Positions 30,532 to 42,683 are shown, counted from the stretch's first letter. The stretch is 64,000 bases of DNA from Diplonema papillatum (GCA_030068145.1 JAPJBO010000512.1:90001-154000); one strand, 5' to 3'. Translations and numbers: made by a program. The notes: generated from the letters alone by a model not told the origin.

Positions 30532-31577
30532 ATGCTTGAGGAGACTGCCAGTTGCGATAGATCAAAGGAGGTAAATGTGCTGTAGCCCACACGAAACACA
30601 GGTAAATCTGGGCTCAGTGGCGGGCGTAAGCGTTCAACAAAAAAGACCCACTTTGTTGGTGTGGTCGGTGGGCCAGTTCCCCGTAGTTCCCCCGTAGTTC
30701 AACATGGGGGGGGCACGTGTGGCCCTATTTACGCTCTTTTTGGGCAAAATCCAAGATCCTATTTACGTTTTTTTGCACTTTTTCCGCCTGTTTTTGCACC
30801 CGTTTTGGATCGCAGCTACACTGAGAGGGTGAAAGATTTCGGACGGAGGAATGTCGGATCGGACTCTTCGCGCTTTCGCTTTCTTTCTGTCGTCTGTGCT
30901 AAGGAGGTTGTACCAGCACTGCCGCTAAGATCATCACCATCATCACAATCGGAAGTTTGTCAGGCGCAAGTTCCAACAGGAACTCGAATGGCTTTGTGTC
31001 AACGCTTGCCAATATAAAGCTAAGACCTTCAGAGGCTCCTAGCTTGGTCACAAAACATTTCTGAATAGTTCTTCATCGAACGAAGAAATCGAGCCGAGCC
31101 AGGACCAGTACAAGCACACAATGGTAGCAACTGAGCTTTTCCTTCAGTCCTCTGGGGAACGTTGAAGGGGGCCCGGTAGCGAGCTTTACTTAGGTTCCTG
31201 CAAGCGTGAGCCAACCGACTTCTGCGAGTCCTACGATAGCGTTCGAGTCTACTTTCCAACGAATCCTTCATGCCACGGCACCACGAAAGCACCACCCCCG
31301 ACACCCCGAAGGCTCCATTTTTCAAAAGGCTTGTCCCTTCTGTGGAAAGCCCAAGCAAGAGGAACCGTTTTGCTCACTCCAAAGCTCCCGGTTTGGCGCC
31401 AGTGCGTGGCGTTTCAAAAATCCACTACAAAAAAAAAAAGACACCCCAAGGTCAGTTCCCCGTAGTTCCCCCGTAGTTCCCCCTGGCTATACCGACCACA
31501 CCATTTGTAGTTGTATTGTTTTCTTCCTCCCTCTAGCCTCCTTCGAAATGAGCACAAGGCAGTCCCTCGAGTATTTT
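30532..31577 (-). mobile_element. AB element split by a nested TIR transposon
   Basis: The A half (30532-30656, lacking its outer ~25 bp) and the B end (31504-31577) of one AB element are separated by the 847-bp element described next. Removing that element and one copy of TTTGT restores the uninterrupted AB sequence CCCACTTTGTAGTTGTATTG. Confidence 0.88.
30657..31503. mobile_element. 847-bp non-autonomous DNA transposon with 13-bp TIRs
   Basis: Perfect 13-bp TIRs TGGTGTGGTCGGT (30657-30669) and its inverse (31491-31503). A 5-bp target duplication TTTGT flanks it (30652-30656 and 31504-31508), inside an AB element. Just inside both ends is a direct repeat, CAGTTCCCCGTAGTTCCCCC. No transposase frame is present. 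Confidence 0.9.
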
Positions 31578-31956
31578 TGTATACACGGTCAGCTTTTGAC
31601 CCTCGAACCTGATGGGTTGCTTCCGCATACCCGTCTTCACAATCTTACAGTTGAAAGTTTTAGGGTCATTAACTTTCGTGTTGGGCTGGCTGGCAAAATA
31701 TGACCCGAAAACAGTAAGCTCCGTCTGCAATGCCCAGACACACCACCGTTCTGAAGGCCGAAGCGGCCGTTGGACGGTCAACTTGTAGCCCACAAGGCTG
31801 GTGGGTTGCTTTGGCAATACCCAGAAATCTTCGCTTGCGAATCGCCCGAGAGCAGCGGAAGGCAACACGATACAGTCTCAATGCACGTTCGTGGGGACGG
31901 ACGGGACGCTGGAAGCAATGGATGACCATCAGGATCGATACCATCTCTTCGGACCT
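31578..31956. other. Unassigned sequence
   Basis: No gene or RNA seen. Starts with a TTTTTGTATACACGG that resembles the start of an A half. Confidence 0.45.
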
Positions 31957-31964
31957 GTCTAGGG

Positions 31965-32164
31965 CAGTGATGGGTGCGCACGGCATGCCGTGCGCGTGGG
32001 CAAAATTTGGGTCCAGAATTTGGGTCCCGATTTTGGGTCCAAATTCTGTGTCCAAATTCTGCGTCCAAATTCTGGGTCCCAATTTTGGGTCCAAGTTGGC
32101 GCACGCCGTGCGGCCGTGCGCACTTTCTTTGAAAACCGGCGCGCAGCGCGTGCGCCCATCACTG
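31965..32164. mobile_element. 200-bp hAT-type MITE
   Basis: Termini CAGTGATGGGTGCGCAC and the inverse GCGTGCGCCCATCACTG, flanked by a perfect 8-bp target duplication GTCTAGGG (31957-31964 and 32165-32172). An 8-bp duplication and CAGTG ends are typical of the hAT superfamily. The centre is a set of TTTGGGTCC(C/A) repeats. It lies 24 bp past the GST stop codon, in the presumed 3' UTR. Confidence 0.9.
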
Positions 32165-32188
32165 GTCTAGGGTGAGAGAGGCGAGGCT

Positions 32189-32492
32189 TCACAACTTGGG
32201 CGTCACGTTGAAGAGCTTCTGAAGCTGCTCGGGATCGGCCTTCTTCACGTCTCGAGTCGTCTCTTTTTGCACGCGGAGCCCTTTGTGCACGGCGGGCCGC
32301 TTCGCGAGCATTTTGGCCCACTTGCTCGTCCTCGGAAACTCCTGCTCCAGCTTGATGCCGAACCGTTTGGCCGGCACTACCCACGGGTACGCCGCCATGT
32401 CTGCGACGGTGTACTCCTCGGTGGCCAGGTGGGAATGCTTTTCCAGCTGCTTCTCCATCACGCCGAGCAGCCTTCGGTACTCCGCCCGGTAC
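32189..32492 (-). CDS. Glutathione S-transferase (Nu/YfcG-like), exon 2
   Basis: The acceptor CGACAG precedes GTACCGGGCGGAGTACCG at 32492. Joined to exon 1 it reads SLNRYRAEYRRLLGVMEKQLE, then HSHLATEEYTVADMAAYPWV and EFPRTSKWAKMLAKRPAVHKG, and stops at 32189. This is the all-alpha C-terminal half of a GST, including the conserved YTVADMAAYPW turn (N-capping/ADI region) known in YfcG/Ure2-type enzymes. 413 + 304 nt gives 238 codons plus stop, close to the family's ~215 residues plus a short tail. A damaged copy of this exon lies at 32835-33035. Confidence 0.9.
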
Positions 32493-33402
32493 CTGTCGAG
32501 TGATTAGATTGATTATTGCGCACGGTAATGGCCTGTCCACATACAATGAGCGTACTAACCCATGTCTTTTTGCTTTATAGCACTTGAGGTATCAGGAAAT
32601 GTATCTGGTTGCGCATGGTATGCATACTACATAGCATGTCCACATAATGAGCGTGCATCCACCTACTACAATCAACGTCCGTCGTCTCTTTTTTCTGTAT
32701 ACCGCTCGGGGTATTAGGAAATGTATCTGTTTGCGCATGGTATGGATACTCCACAGCATGTCCACATGGTGGGCGTGCATTCACCTACTACCACCATGTC
32801 TTTTTTCTGTATAGCTCTTGGGGGATCAGGGAACGTATCTGTGCTTTGCGAGCATTTTGGCCCACTTGCTCGTCCTCGGAAACTCCTACTCCGGCTTGAT
32901 GCCGAACCGTTTGGCCGGCACTACCCACGGGTACGCCGCTATGTCCGCGCCAGGTGGCCAGGTGGGAGTACTTTTCCAGCTGCTTCTCCATCACGCCGAG
33001 CAGCCTTCGGTACTCCGCCCGGTACCTGTCGAGTGATTAGATTGATTATTGCGCACGGTAATGGCCTGTCCACATACAATGAGCGTACTAACACCTGTGT
33101 CTTTTTGCTTTCTGGCACTTGGGGTACCAGGAAATGTATCGGTTTGCGCATGGTATGCACACTACATAGCATGTCCACATAATGAGCGTTGCCTTGCCCC
33201 AAGGTAATCCCATTGGGAAATAAGGAAACAAAGTTTGTTGTCCCATTGGGATATAAGGGAGCAAAATTTGAAGTGGTGGGATGTAAGGGAGTTGAAGGTT
33301 GGGCTAAAGATAAAGTGGTGTCACCTGAGGGGGTAATCTCGGGGCCGCCCACGTGGTAAGCCGTTAAGGAAAATTCACCATAAATTAGAGGCTGGACGGT
33401 AC
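32493..33402 (-). pseudogene. Intron end with a damaged duplicate of GST exon 2
   Basis: The piece 33035-32840 repeats the acceptor and the first half of exon 2 (RYRAEYRRLLGVMEKQLEKY). It has a deletion after HLAT that removes the EEYTVAD codons and shifts the frame, and it stops short. Two further copies of the intron segment GCATGTCCACAT(A/G)(A/G)TG lie between. A foldback-repeat fragment (33200-33300) and a segment shared with 55390-55460 (GATAAAGTGGTGTCACCTGA) follow. Confidence 0.85.
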
Positions 33403-36400
33403 CTGTTCAGACTGTACGAGTGGTCGGTGTTCGGGCTGATGACGCTGGCGTAGTTGACGAAGTGGGAGAGCCACACACTGCACCATTCCGCGGGCCTGCG
33501 GCGCCGCTGAAGCGGCGCCACCAAAAAGAAGTTAATTCATTGATCCACAAAGAGCGGTGCCGAGAATAATAATTCAGGATTTACCAAATTAGCGGCCGAA
33601 ATTTTTTTGCAACCCACGCATATTATTGGCCTATAAATTAGGGTGGAATTCCTTTATATCCCAACACTTGAAATTTTGTTCCCTTATATCCCAATGGGAT
33701 TGCCTTGCCCAAGGTAATCCCATTGGGATATAAGGGAACAAAATGTGTTGTCCCATTGGGATATAAGGGAGCAAAATTTGAAGTGGTGGGATGTAAGGGA
33801 AAAATCACCATAAATTAGAGGCTGGACGGTACCTGTTCAGACTGTACGAGTGGTCGGTGTTCGGGCTGATGACGCTGGCGTAGTTGACGAAGTGGGAGAG
33901 CCACACACTGCACCATTCCGCGGGCCTGCGGCGCCGCTGAAGCGGCGCCACCAAAAAGAAGTTAATTCATTGATCCACAAAGAGCGGTGCCGAGAATAAT
34001 AATTCAGGATTTACCAAATTAGCGGCCGAAATTTTTTGCAACCCACGCATATTATTGGCCTATAAATTAGGGTGGAATTCCTTTATATCCCAACACTTGA
34101 AATTGTGTTCCCTTATATCCCAATGGGATTGCCTTGCCCAAGGTAATCCCATTGGGATATAAGGGAACAAAATGTGTTGTCCCATTGGGATATAAGGGAG
34201 CAAAATTTGAAGTGGTGGGATGTAAGGGAAAAATCACCATAAATTAGAGGCTGGACGGTACCTGTTCAGACTGTACGAGTGGTCGGTGTTCGGGCTGATG
34301 ACGCTGGCGTAGTTGACGAAGTGGGAGAGCCACACACTGCACCATTCCGCGGGCCTGCGGCGCCGCTAAAGGGGCGCCACCAAAAAGAAGATAATTCATT
34401 GATCCACAAAGAGCGGTGCCGAGAATAATAATTCAGGATTTACCAAATTAGCGGCCAAAATTTTTTGCAACCCACGCATATTATTGGCCTATAAATTAGG
34501 GTGGAATTCCCTTATATCCCAACACTTGAAATTTTGTTCCCTTATATCCCAATGGGATTGCCTTGCCCAAGGTAATCCCATTGAGATATAAGGGAACAAA
34601 ATGTGTTGTCCCATTGGGATATAAGGGAGCAAAATTTGAAGTGGTGGGATGTAAGGGAAAAATCACCATAAATTAGAGGCTGGACGGTACCTGTTCAGAC
34701 TGTACGAGTGGTCGGTGTTCGGGCTGATGACGCTGGCGTAGTTGACGAAGTGGGAGAGCCACACACTGCACCATTCCGCGGGCCTGCGGCGCCGCTAAAG
34801 GGGCGCCACCAAAAAGAAGATAATTCATTGATCCACAAAGAGCGGTGCCGAGAATAATAATTCAGGATTTACAAAATTAGCGGCCGAAATTTTTTTGCAA
34901 CCCACGCATATTATTGGCCTATAAATTAGGGTGGAATTCCTTTATATCCCAACACTTGAAATTTTGTTCCCTTATATCCCAATGGGATTGCCTTGCCCAA
35001 GGTAATCCCATTGGGATATAAGGGAACAAATTGTGTTGTCCCATTGGGATATAAGGGAGCAAAATTTGAAGTGGTGGGATGTAAGGGAAAAATCACCATA
35101 AATTAGAGGCTGGACGGTACCTGTTCAGACTGTACGAGTGGTCGGTGTTCGGGCTGATGACGCTGGCGTAGTTGACGAAGTGGGAGAGCCACACACTGCA
35201 CCATTCCGCGGGCCTGCGGCGCCGCTAAAGGGGCGCCACCAAAAAGAAGTTAATTCATTGATCCACAAAGAGCGGTGCCGAGAATAATAATTCAGGATTT
35301 ACCAAATTAGCGGCCGAAATTTTTTGCAACCCACGCATATTATTGGCCTATAAATTAGGGTGGAATTCCCTTATATCCCAACACTTGAAATTTTGTTCCC
35401 TTATATCCCAATGGGATTGCCTTGCCCAAGGGAATCCCATTGGGATATAAGGGAACAAAATGTGTTGTCCCATTGGGATATAAGGGAGCAAAATTTGAAG
35501 TGGTGGGATGTAAGGGAAAAATCACCATAAATTAGAGGCTGGACGGTACCTGTTCAGACTGTACGAGTGGTCGGTGTTCGGGCTGATGACGCTGGCGTAG
35601 TTGACGAAGTGGGAGAGCCACACACTGCACCATTCCGCGGGCCTGCGGCGCCGCTGAAGCGGCGCCACCAAAAAGAAGTTAATTCATTGATCCACAAAGA
35701 GCGGTGCCGAGAATAATAATTCAGGATTTACCAAATTAGCGGCCGAAATTTTTTGCAACCCACGCATATTATTGGCCTATAAATTAGGGTGGAATTCCTT
35801 TATATCCCAACACTTGAAATTTTGTTCCCTTATATCCCAATGGGATTGCCTTGCCCAAGGTAATCCCATTGGGATATAAGGGAACAAATTGTGTTGTCCC
35901 ATTGGGATATAAGGGAGCAAAATTTGAAGTGGTGGGATGTAAGGGAAAAATCACCATAAATTAGAGGCTGGACGGTACCTGTTCAGACTGTACGAGTGGT
36001 CGGTGTTCGGGCGGGTGATGACGCTGGCGTAGTTGACGAAGTGGGAGAGCCACACACTGCACCATTCCGCGGGCCTGCGGCGCCGCTGAAGCGGCGCCAC
36101 CAAAAAGAAGTTAATTCATTGATCCACAAAGAGCGGTGCCGAGAATAATAATTCAGGATTTACCAAATTAGCGGCCGAAATTTTTTGCAACCCACGCATA
36201 TTATTGGCCTATAAATTAGGGTGGAATTCCTTTATATCCCAACACTTGAAATTTTGTTCCCTTATATCCCAATGGGATTGCCTTGCCCAAGGGAATCCCA
36301 TTGGGATATAAGGGAAGGGAACAAAATGTGTTGTCCCATTGGGATATAAGGGAGCAAAATTTGAAGTGGTGGGATGTAAGGGAAAAATCACCATAAATTA

Positions 36401-39400
36401 GAGGCTGGACGGTACCTGTTCAGACTGTACGAGTGGTCGGTGTTCGGGCGGGTGATGACGCTGGCGTAGTTGACGAAGTGGGAGAGCCACACACTGCACC
36501 ATTCCGCGGGCCTGCGGCGCCGCTGAAGCGGCGCCACCAAAAAGAAGTTAATTCATTGATCCACAAAGAGCGGTGCCGAGAATAATAATTCAGGATTTAC
36601 CAAATTAGCGGCCGAAATCTTTTGCAACCCACGCATATTATTGGCCTATAAATTAGGGTGGAATTCCTTTATATCCCAACACTTGAAATTTTGTTCCCTT
36701 ATATCCCAATGGGATTGCCTTGCCCAAGGGAATCCCATTGGGATATAAGGGAACAAAATGTGTTGTCCCATTGGGATATAAGGGAGCAAAATTTGAAGTG
36801 GTGGGATGTAAGGGAAAAATCACCATAAATTAGAGGCTGGACGGTACCTGTTCAGACTGTACGAGTGGTCGGTGTTCGGGCTGATGACGCTGGCGTAGTT
36901 GACGAAGTGGGAGAGCCACACACTGCACCATTCCGCGGGCCTGCGGCGCCGCTAAAGGGGCGCCACCAAAAAGAAGATAATTCATTGATCCACAAAGAGC
37001 GGTGCCGAGAATAATAATTCAGGATTTACAAAATTAGCGGCCGAAATTTTTTTGCAACCCACGCATATTATTGGCCTATAAATTAGGGTGGAATTCCTTT
37101 ATATCCCAACACTTGAAATTTTGTTCCCTTATATCCCAATGGGATTGCCTTGCCCAAGGTAATCCCATTGGGATATAAGGGAACAAATTGTGTTGTCCCA
37201 TTGGGATATAAGGGAGCAAAATTTGAAGTGGTGGGATGTAAGGGAAAAATCACCATAAATTAGAGGCTGGACGGTACCTGTTCAGACTGTACGAGTGGTC
37301 GGTGTTCGGGCTGATGACGCTGGCGTAGTTGACGAAGTGGGAGAGCCACACACTGCACCATTCCGCGGGCCTGCGGCGCCGCTGAAGCGGCGCCACCAAA
37401 AAGAAGTTAATTCATTGATCCACAAAGAGCGGTGCCGAGAATAATAATTCAGGATTTACCAAATTAGCGGCCGAAATTTTTTGCAACCCACGCATATTAT
37501 TGGCCTATAAATTAGGGTGGAATTCCCTTATATCCCAACACTTGAAATTTTGTTCCCTTATATCCCAATGGGATTGCCTTGCCCAAGGGAATCCCATTGG
37601 GATATAAGGGAACAAAATGTGTTGTCCCATTGGGATATAAGGGAGCAAAATTTGAAGTGGTGGGATGTAAGGGAAAAATCACCATAAATTAGAGGCTGGA
37701 CGGTACCTGTTCAGACTGTACGAGTGGTCGGTGTTCGGGCTGATGACGCTGGCGTAGTTGACGAAGTGGGAGAGCCACACACTGCACCATTCCGCGGGCC
37801 TGCGGCGCCGCTGAAGCGGCGCCACCAAAAAGAAGTTAATTCATTGATCCACAAAGAGCGGTGCCGAGAATAATAATTCAGGATTTACCAAATTAGCGGC
37901 CGAAATTTTTTGCAACCCACGCATATTATTGGCCTATAAATTAGGGTGGAATTCCTTTATATCCCAACACTTGAAATTTTGTTCCCTTATATCCCAATGG
38001 GATTGCCTTGCCCAAGGTAATCCCATTGGGATATAAGGGAACAAATTGTGTTGTCCCATTGGGATATAAGGGAGCAAAATTTGAAGTGGTGGGATGTAAG
38101 GGAAAAATCACCATAAATTAGAGGCTGGACGGTACCTGTTCAGACTGTACGAGTGGTCGGTGTTCGGGCGGGTGATGACGCTGGCGTAGTTGACGAAGTG
38201 GGAGAGCCACACACTGCACCATTCCGCGGGCCTGCGGCGCCGCTGAAGCGGCGCCACCAAAAAGAAGTTAATTCATTGATCCACAAAGAGCGGTGCCGAG
38301 AATAATAATTCAGGATTTACCAAATTAGCGGCCGAAATTTTTTGCAACCCACGCATATTATTGGCCTATAAATTAGGGTGGAATTCCTTTATATCCCAAC
38401 ACTTGAAATTTTGTTCCCTTATATCCCAATGGGATTGCCTTGCCCAAGGGAATCCCATTGGGATATAAGGGAAGGGAACAAAATGTGTTGTCCCATTGGG
38501 ATATAAGGGAGCAAAATTTGAAGTGGTGGGATGTAAGGGAAAAATCACCATAAATTAGAGGCTGGACGGTACCTGTTCAGACTGTACGAGTGGTCGGTGT
38601 TCGGGCGGGTGATGACGCTGGCGTAGTTGACGCCACACACTGCACCATTCCGCGGGCCTGCGGCGCCGCTGAAGCGGCGCCACCAAAAAGAAGTTAATTC
38701 ATTGATCCACAAAGAGCGGTGCCGAGAATAATAATTCAGGATTTACCAAATTAGCGGCCGAAATCTTTTGCAACCCACGCATATTATTGGCCTATAAATT
38801 AGGGTGGAATTCCTTTATATCCCAACACTTGAAATTTTGTTCCCTTATATCCCAATGGGATTGCCTTGCCCAAGGGAATCCCATTGGGATATAAGGGAAC
38901 AAAATGTGTTGTCCCATTGGGATATAAGGGAGCAAAATTTGAAGTGGTGGGATGTAAGGGAAAAATCACCATAAATTAGAGGCTGGACGGTACCTGTTCA
39001 GACTGTACGAGTGGTCGGTGTTCGGGCTGATGACGCTGGCGTAGTTGACGAAGTGGGAGAGCCACACACTGCACCATTCCGCGGGCCTGCGGCGCCGCTG
39101 AAGCGGCGCCACCAAAAAGAAGTTAATTCATTGATCCACAAAGAGCGGTGCCGAGAATAATAATTCAGGATTTACCAAATTAGCGGCCGAAATTTTTTGC
39201 AACCCACGCATATTATTGGCCTATAAATTAGGGTGGAATTCCTTTATATCCCAACACTTGAAATTTTGTTCCCTTATATCCCAATGGGATTGCCTTGCCC
39301 AAGGTAATCCCATTGGGATATAAGGGAACAAATTGTGTTGTCCCATTGGGATATAAGGGAGCAAAATTTGAAGTGGTGGGATGTAAGGGAAAAATCACCA

Positions 39401-40700
39401 TAAATTAGAGGCTGGACGGTACCTGTTCAGACTGTACGAGTGGTCGGTGTTCGGGCGGGTGATGACGCTGGCGTAGTTGACGAAGTGGGAGAGCCACACA
39501 CTGCACCATTCCGCGGGCCTGCGGCGCCGCTGAAGCGGCGCCACCAAAAAGAAGTTAATTCATTGATCCACAAAGAGCGGTGCCGAGAATAATAATTCAG
39601 GATTTACCAAATTAGCGGCCGAAATTTTTTGCAACCCACGCATATTATTGGCCTATAAATTAGGGTGGAATTCCTTTATATCCCAACACTTGAAATTTTG
39701 TTCCCTTATATCCCAATGGGATTGCCTTGCCCAAGGGAATCCCATTGGGATATAAGGGAAGGGAACAAAATGTGTTGTCCCATTGGGATATAAGGGAGCA
39801 AAATTTGAAGTGGTGGGATGTAAGGGAAAAATCACCATAAATTAGAGGCTGGACGGTACCTGTTCAGACTGTACGAGTGGTCGGTGTTCGGGCGGGTGAT
39901 GACGCTGGCGTAGTTGACGAAGTGGGAGAGCCACACACTGCACCATTCCGCGGGCCTGCGGCGCCGCTGAAGCGGCGCCACCAAAAAGAAGTTAATTCAT
40001 TGATCCACAAAGAGCGGTGCCGAGAATAATAATTCAGGATTTACCAAATTAGCGGCCGAAATCTTTTGCAACCCACGCATATTATTGGCCTATAAATTAG
40101 GGTGGAATTCCTTTATATCCCAACACTTGAAATTTTGTTCCCTTATATCCCAATGGGATTGCCTTGCCCAAGGGAATCCCATTGGGATATAAGGGAACAA
40201 AATGTGTTGTCCCATTGGGATATAAGGGAGCAAAATTTGAAGTGGTGGGATGTAAGGGAAAAATCACCATAAATTAGAGGCTGGACGGTACCTGTTCAGA
40301 CTGTACGAGTGGTCGGTGTTCGGGCTGATGACGCTGGCGTAGTTGACGAAGTGGGAGAGCCACACACTGCACCATTCCGCGGGCCTGCGGCGCCGCTGAA
40401 GCGGCGCCACCAAAAAGAAGTTAATTCATTGATCCACAAAGAGCGGTGCCGAGAATAATAATTCAGGATTTACCAAATTAGCGGCCGAAATTTTTTGCAA
40501 CCCACGCGTATTATTGGCCTATAAATTAGGGTGGAATTCCCTTATATCCCAACACTTGAAATTTTGTTCCCTTATATCCCAATGGGATTGCCTTGCCCAA
40601 GGTAATCCCATTGGGATATAAGGGAACAAAATGTGTTGTCCCATTGGGATATAAGGGAGCAAAATTTGAAGTGGTGGGATGTAAGGGAAAAATCACCTTA
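33403..40700 (-). repeat. Tandem array (17 units of ~430 bp) of GST exon-1 end plus intron
   Basis: Seventeen head-to-tail units, equivalent positions 33391, 33821, 34250, 34679, 35109, 35538, 35967, 36404, 36836, 37266, 37695, 38124, 38561, 38982, 39411, 39848 and 40280, precede the real exon end (40709). Each has (minus strand) a MITE-like foldback with CCCTTATATCCCAATGGG arms, a GGCGCCGC hairpin, GTGCAG, then the last ~70 nt of GST exon 1 with its donor CTGAACAG/GTACCG. Unit lengths of 421, 429, 430, 432 and 437 bp form higher-order blocks. The array fills most of the 8.2 kb GST intron. Confidence 0.95.
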
Positions 40701-40720
40701 AATTAGAGGCTGGACGGTAC

Positions 40721-41133
40721 CTGTTCAGACTGTACGAGTGGTCGGTGTTCGGGCTGATGACGCTGGCGTAGTTGACGAAGTGGGATAGCTGCCCGGCCAT
40801 GGGACCGAGCCCTCCTGCCTGCCAGAAGAGCCATTCGAGGGTACACGTGTGGTCAGCCGGTGTCTTCGGGTAGAAAAGCCCTGTCTTCTGCGCGAGGTAA
40901 ATGAGGATCGCCCCCGACTCGAAGACCGTCACCGGCGGGTGGGTGCTGCGGTCGATGAGCGCCGGCATGCGGCCGTTCGGGCTGATTTTGAGGAAGTCGT
41001 CGCTGAACTGGTCGCCCCGCAGCAGGTCCACGGGCACCACGTTGTACGGCAGGCCCATCTCCTCCAGCGCAATCGTGATCTTCCATCCATTCGGCGTCGG
41101 CGCGTAGTACAGGTCCAGCAGCGGCTCGCCCAT
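40721..41133 (-). CDS. Glutathione S-transferase (Nu/YfcG-like), exon 1
   Basis: Starts at ATG 41133 and ends at donor CTGAACAG/GTACCG (40721). It encodes the thioredoxin-fold half: LLDLYYAPTPNGWKITIALE, GLPYNVVPVDLLRGDQFS, FLKISPNGRMPALIDRS, PVTVFESGAILIYLAQKTG, then TLEWLFWQAGGLGPMAGQL. The APTPNG motif, cis-Pro in RMPALID and the FESGAI glutathione-binding Glu-Ser pair match YfcG/YghU (Nu-class) and Ure2-type GSTs, cytosolic enzymes that use two glutathiones in disulfide reduction. Phase 2 at the donor fits exon 2 at 32492. The gene is probably functional if the 8.2 kb repeat-filled intron is removed. Confidence 0.92.
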
Positions 41134-41544
41134 TGTTTTCGTGTTGCTTTTTGCTTCTTCTTTTTGGAGTGAAGGTTTTCTTCGTCCGGCTATCTGTATT
41201 AGTTTGGGTATGTTCAAGATCTTCGCGACCTAAATAATGTTAAAACGGGGATTTTCCTAGGGGCTTTACGTGCTATTCTGAAAGAAATGCGTAGTTGTTG
41301 GTTCATTGAAAGCAAGATTTGCTGAAACGTTCATTGTCTTGTTGTCTTGTTTTGAATTTCGAAGATCTTCAAAACATAAGGAATTCTTCACGACCAACGA
41401 TTCTCGCCGTGACAAATGATCCAAAACATGACTAGGCCGGACCCTATAAGCATGGTCACCAGAAAAAGGGCCCCTACTAGAACCTGAACTCAAATGGACA
41501 CCCGCAGGCACCCTAAACAAAGACCCTGAAAATGAGCCAACCTC
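41134..41544. other. 5' flank of GST, no gene
   Basis: AT-rich sequence between the intact GST start and its truncated duplicate, probably containing the GST promoter. No specific site recognised. Confidence 0.5.
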
Positions 41545-41791
41545 CCAGCGCGAGGTAAATGAGGATCGCCCCCGACTCGAAGACCGTCACCGGCGGGTGG
41601 GTGCTGCGGTCGATGAGCGCCGGCATGCGGCCGTTCGGGCTGATTTTGAGGAAGTCGTCGCTGAACTGGTCGCCCCGCAGCAGGTCCACGGGCACCACGT
41701 TGTACGGCAGGCCCATCTCCTCCAGCGCAATCGTGATCTTCCATCCATTCGGCGTCGGCGCGTAGTACAGGTCCAGCAGCGGCTCGCCCAT
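41545..41791 (-). pseudogene. Truncated duplicate of GST exon 1
   Basis: From ATG 41791 the first ~80 codons (MGEPLLDLYYAPTPNGWKIT to ILIYLA) are identical to the intact GST, then the similarity stops and the frame runs into unrelated sequence. The 5' flank is also similar (TTGTTTTCGTGTT), so this is a recent segmental copy that includes the 5' UTR. Confidence 0.92.
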
Positions 41792-42054
41792 TGTTTTCGT
41801 GTTTTCTTTTTTCTTCTTTTTTTTATCGTCCGGCTACCATATTAGCGTTCATTGTGGTTTGAAGATTCGGTGTTCTAGGGTCCTCGGTTGACCATTGAGG
41901 CTGGCGGACAGGGTGTAGCGACTTATTAGTTTGGATACGTTCAAGATCCTCAAGACCTAAAGAAATGTGAAAACGGGGGTTTGCCTAGGAGGTTTATGGT
42001 GTTCTTCTGCAGATGCTTTGAGCTATATTTATTTGTGTGTCTAGGTTTTCGTAC
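41792..42054. other. Spacer
   Basis: Partly similar to the GST 5' flank at 41200-41260 (TTAGTTTGG(A/G)TA(C/T)GTTCAAGAT). No gene. Confidence 0.5.
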
Positions 42055-42057
42055 CTA

Positions 42058-42605
42058 AAACGTGCTTGGAATGGATAAGTGCTCAACACCGCACTGGTCC
42101 CGTCTGCGCCGTGTTGTTCGGTCCTCTTAAGCCACGGACACATAGGGCGGGCCATCATCGGCGTGTCTGCAGACAACCAGGCGGCTGTTCGAAGCTCGTC
42201 ACAGCTAGGACCACCCGTGCTACCAGAGCACAGGCGAATCCGTCACGGGAGGAGGCCCCACCCCAGAGGGATTGCAAGAACGTGCTTAGAACGGATGTGT
42301 TCACCACCGCACTGGCTCCGTCTGCGCCGTGTTTCGGTCCTCTAAGCCACGGACACATAAGTCATCAGCGCCTGAGTGTCCGCAGATAAGACAGCGGTGT
42401 GAGTCTGGTTTGTCAGGCGGCTGTTCGTAGCTCGTCACAGCCAGGACCACCCGTGCTACGAGAGCACAGGCGAATCCGTCACGGGGAGATTGCAAGAACG
42501 TGCTTGGAATGGTTATGTGCTCAAAACACCGCACTGGTCCCGTCTGCGCCGTGTTTCGGTCCTTTAAGCCACGGACACGGAATCAGCGCGGAAGTTGAGT
42601 GTCAG
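42058..42605 (+). repeat. Three R2 repeat copies in tandem
   Basis: R2 units begin near 42058, 42263 and 42484 (AAGAACGTGCTT(A/G)GAA), each with CGTGTTTCGGTCC and the CACGGACAC segment. The third is truncated and runs into the (GA)n tract. Confidence 0.78.
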
Positions 42606-42616
42606 CAGCCCCGCAA

Positions 42617-42618
42617 AA

Positions 42619-42682
<64 letters not shown>
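42617..42682. repeat. (GA)n microsatellite at a LINE 3' end
   Basis: About 30 GA dinucleotides directly adjoin the 3' end of the LINE fragment at 42690. The other LINE copy has a short version of the same tail, so this is probably the element's own CT-repeat tail. Confidence 0.85.

Positions 42683-42683
<1 letters not shown>

Noticed and set aside
36209-36394. 61-residue ORF repeated at 36209, 38366 and 39653
   Set aside because: It lies in the foldback part of the GST intron repeat and exists only because those units are identical; no coding features.
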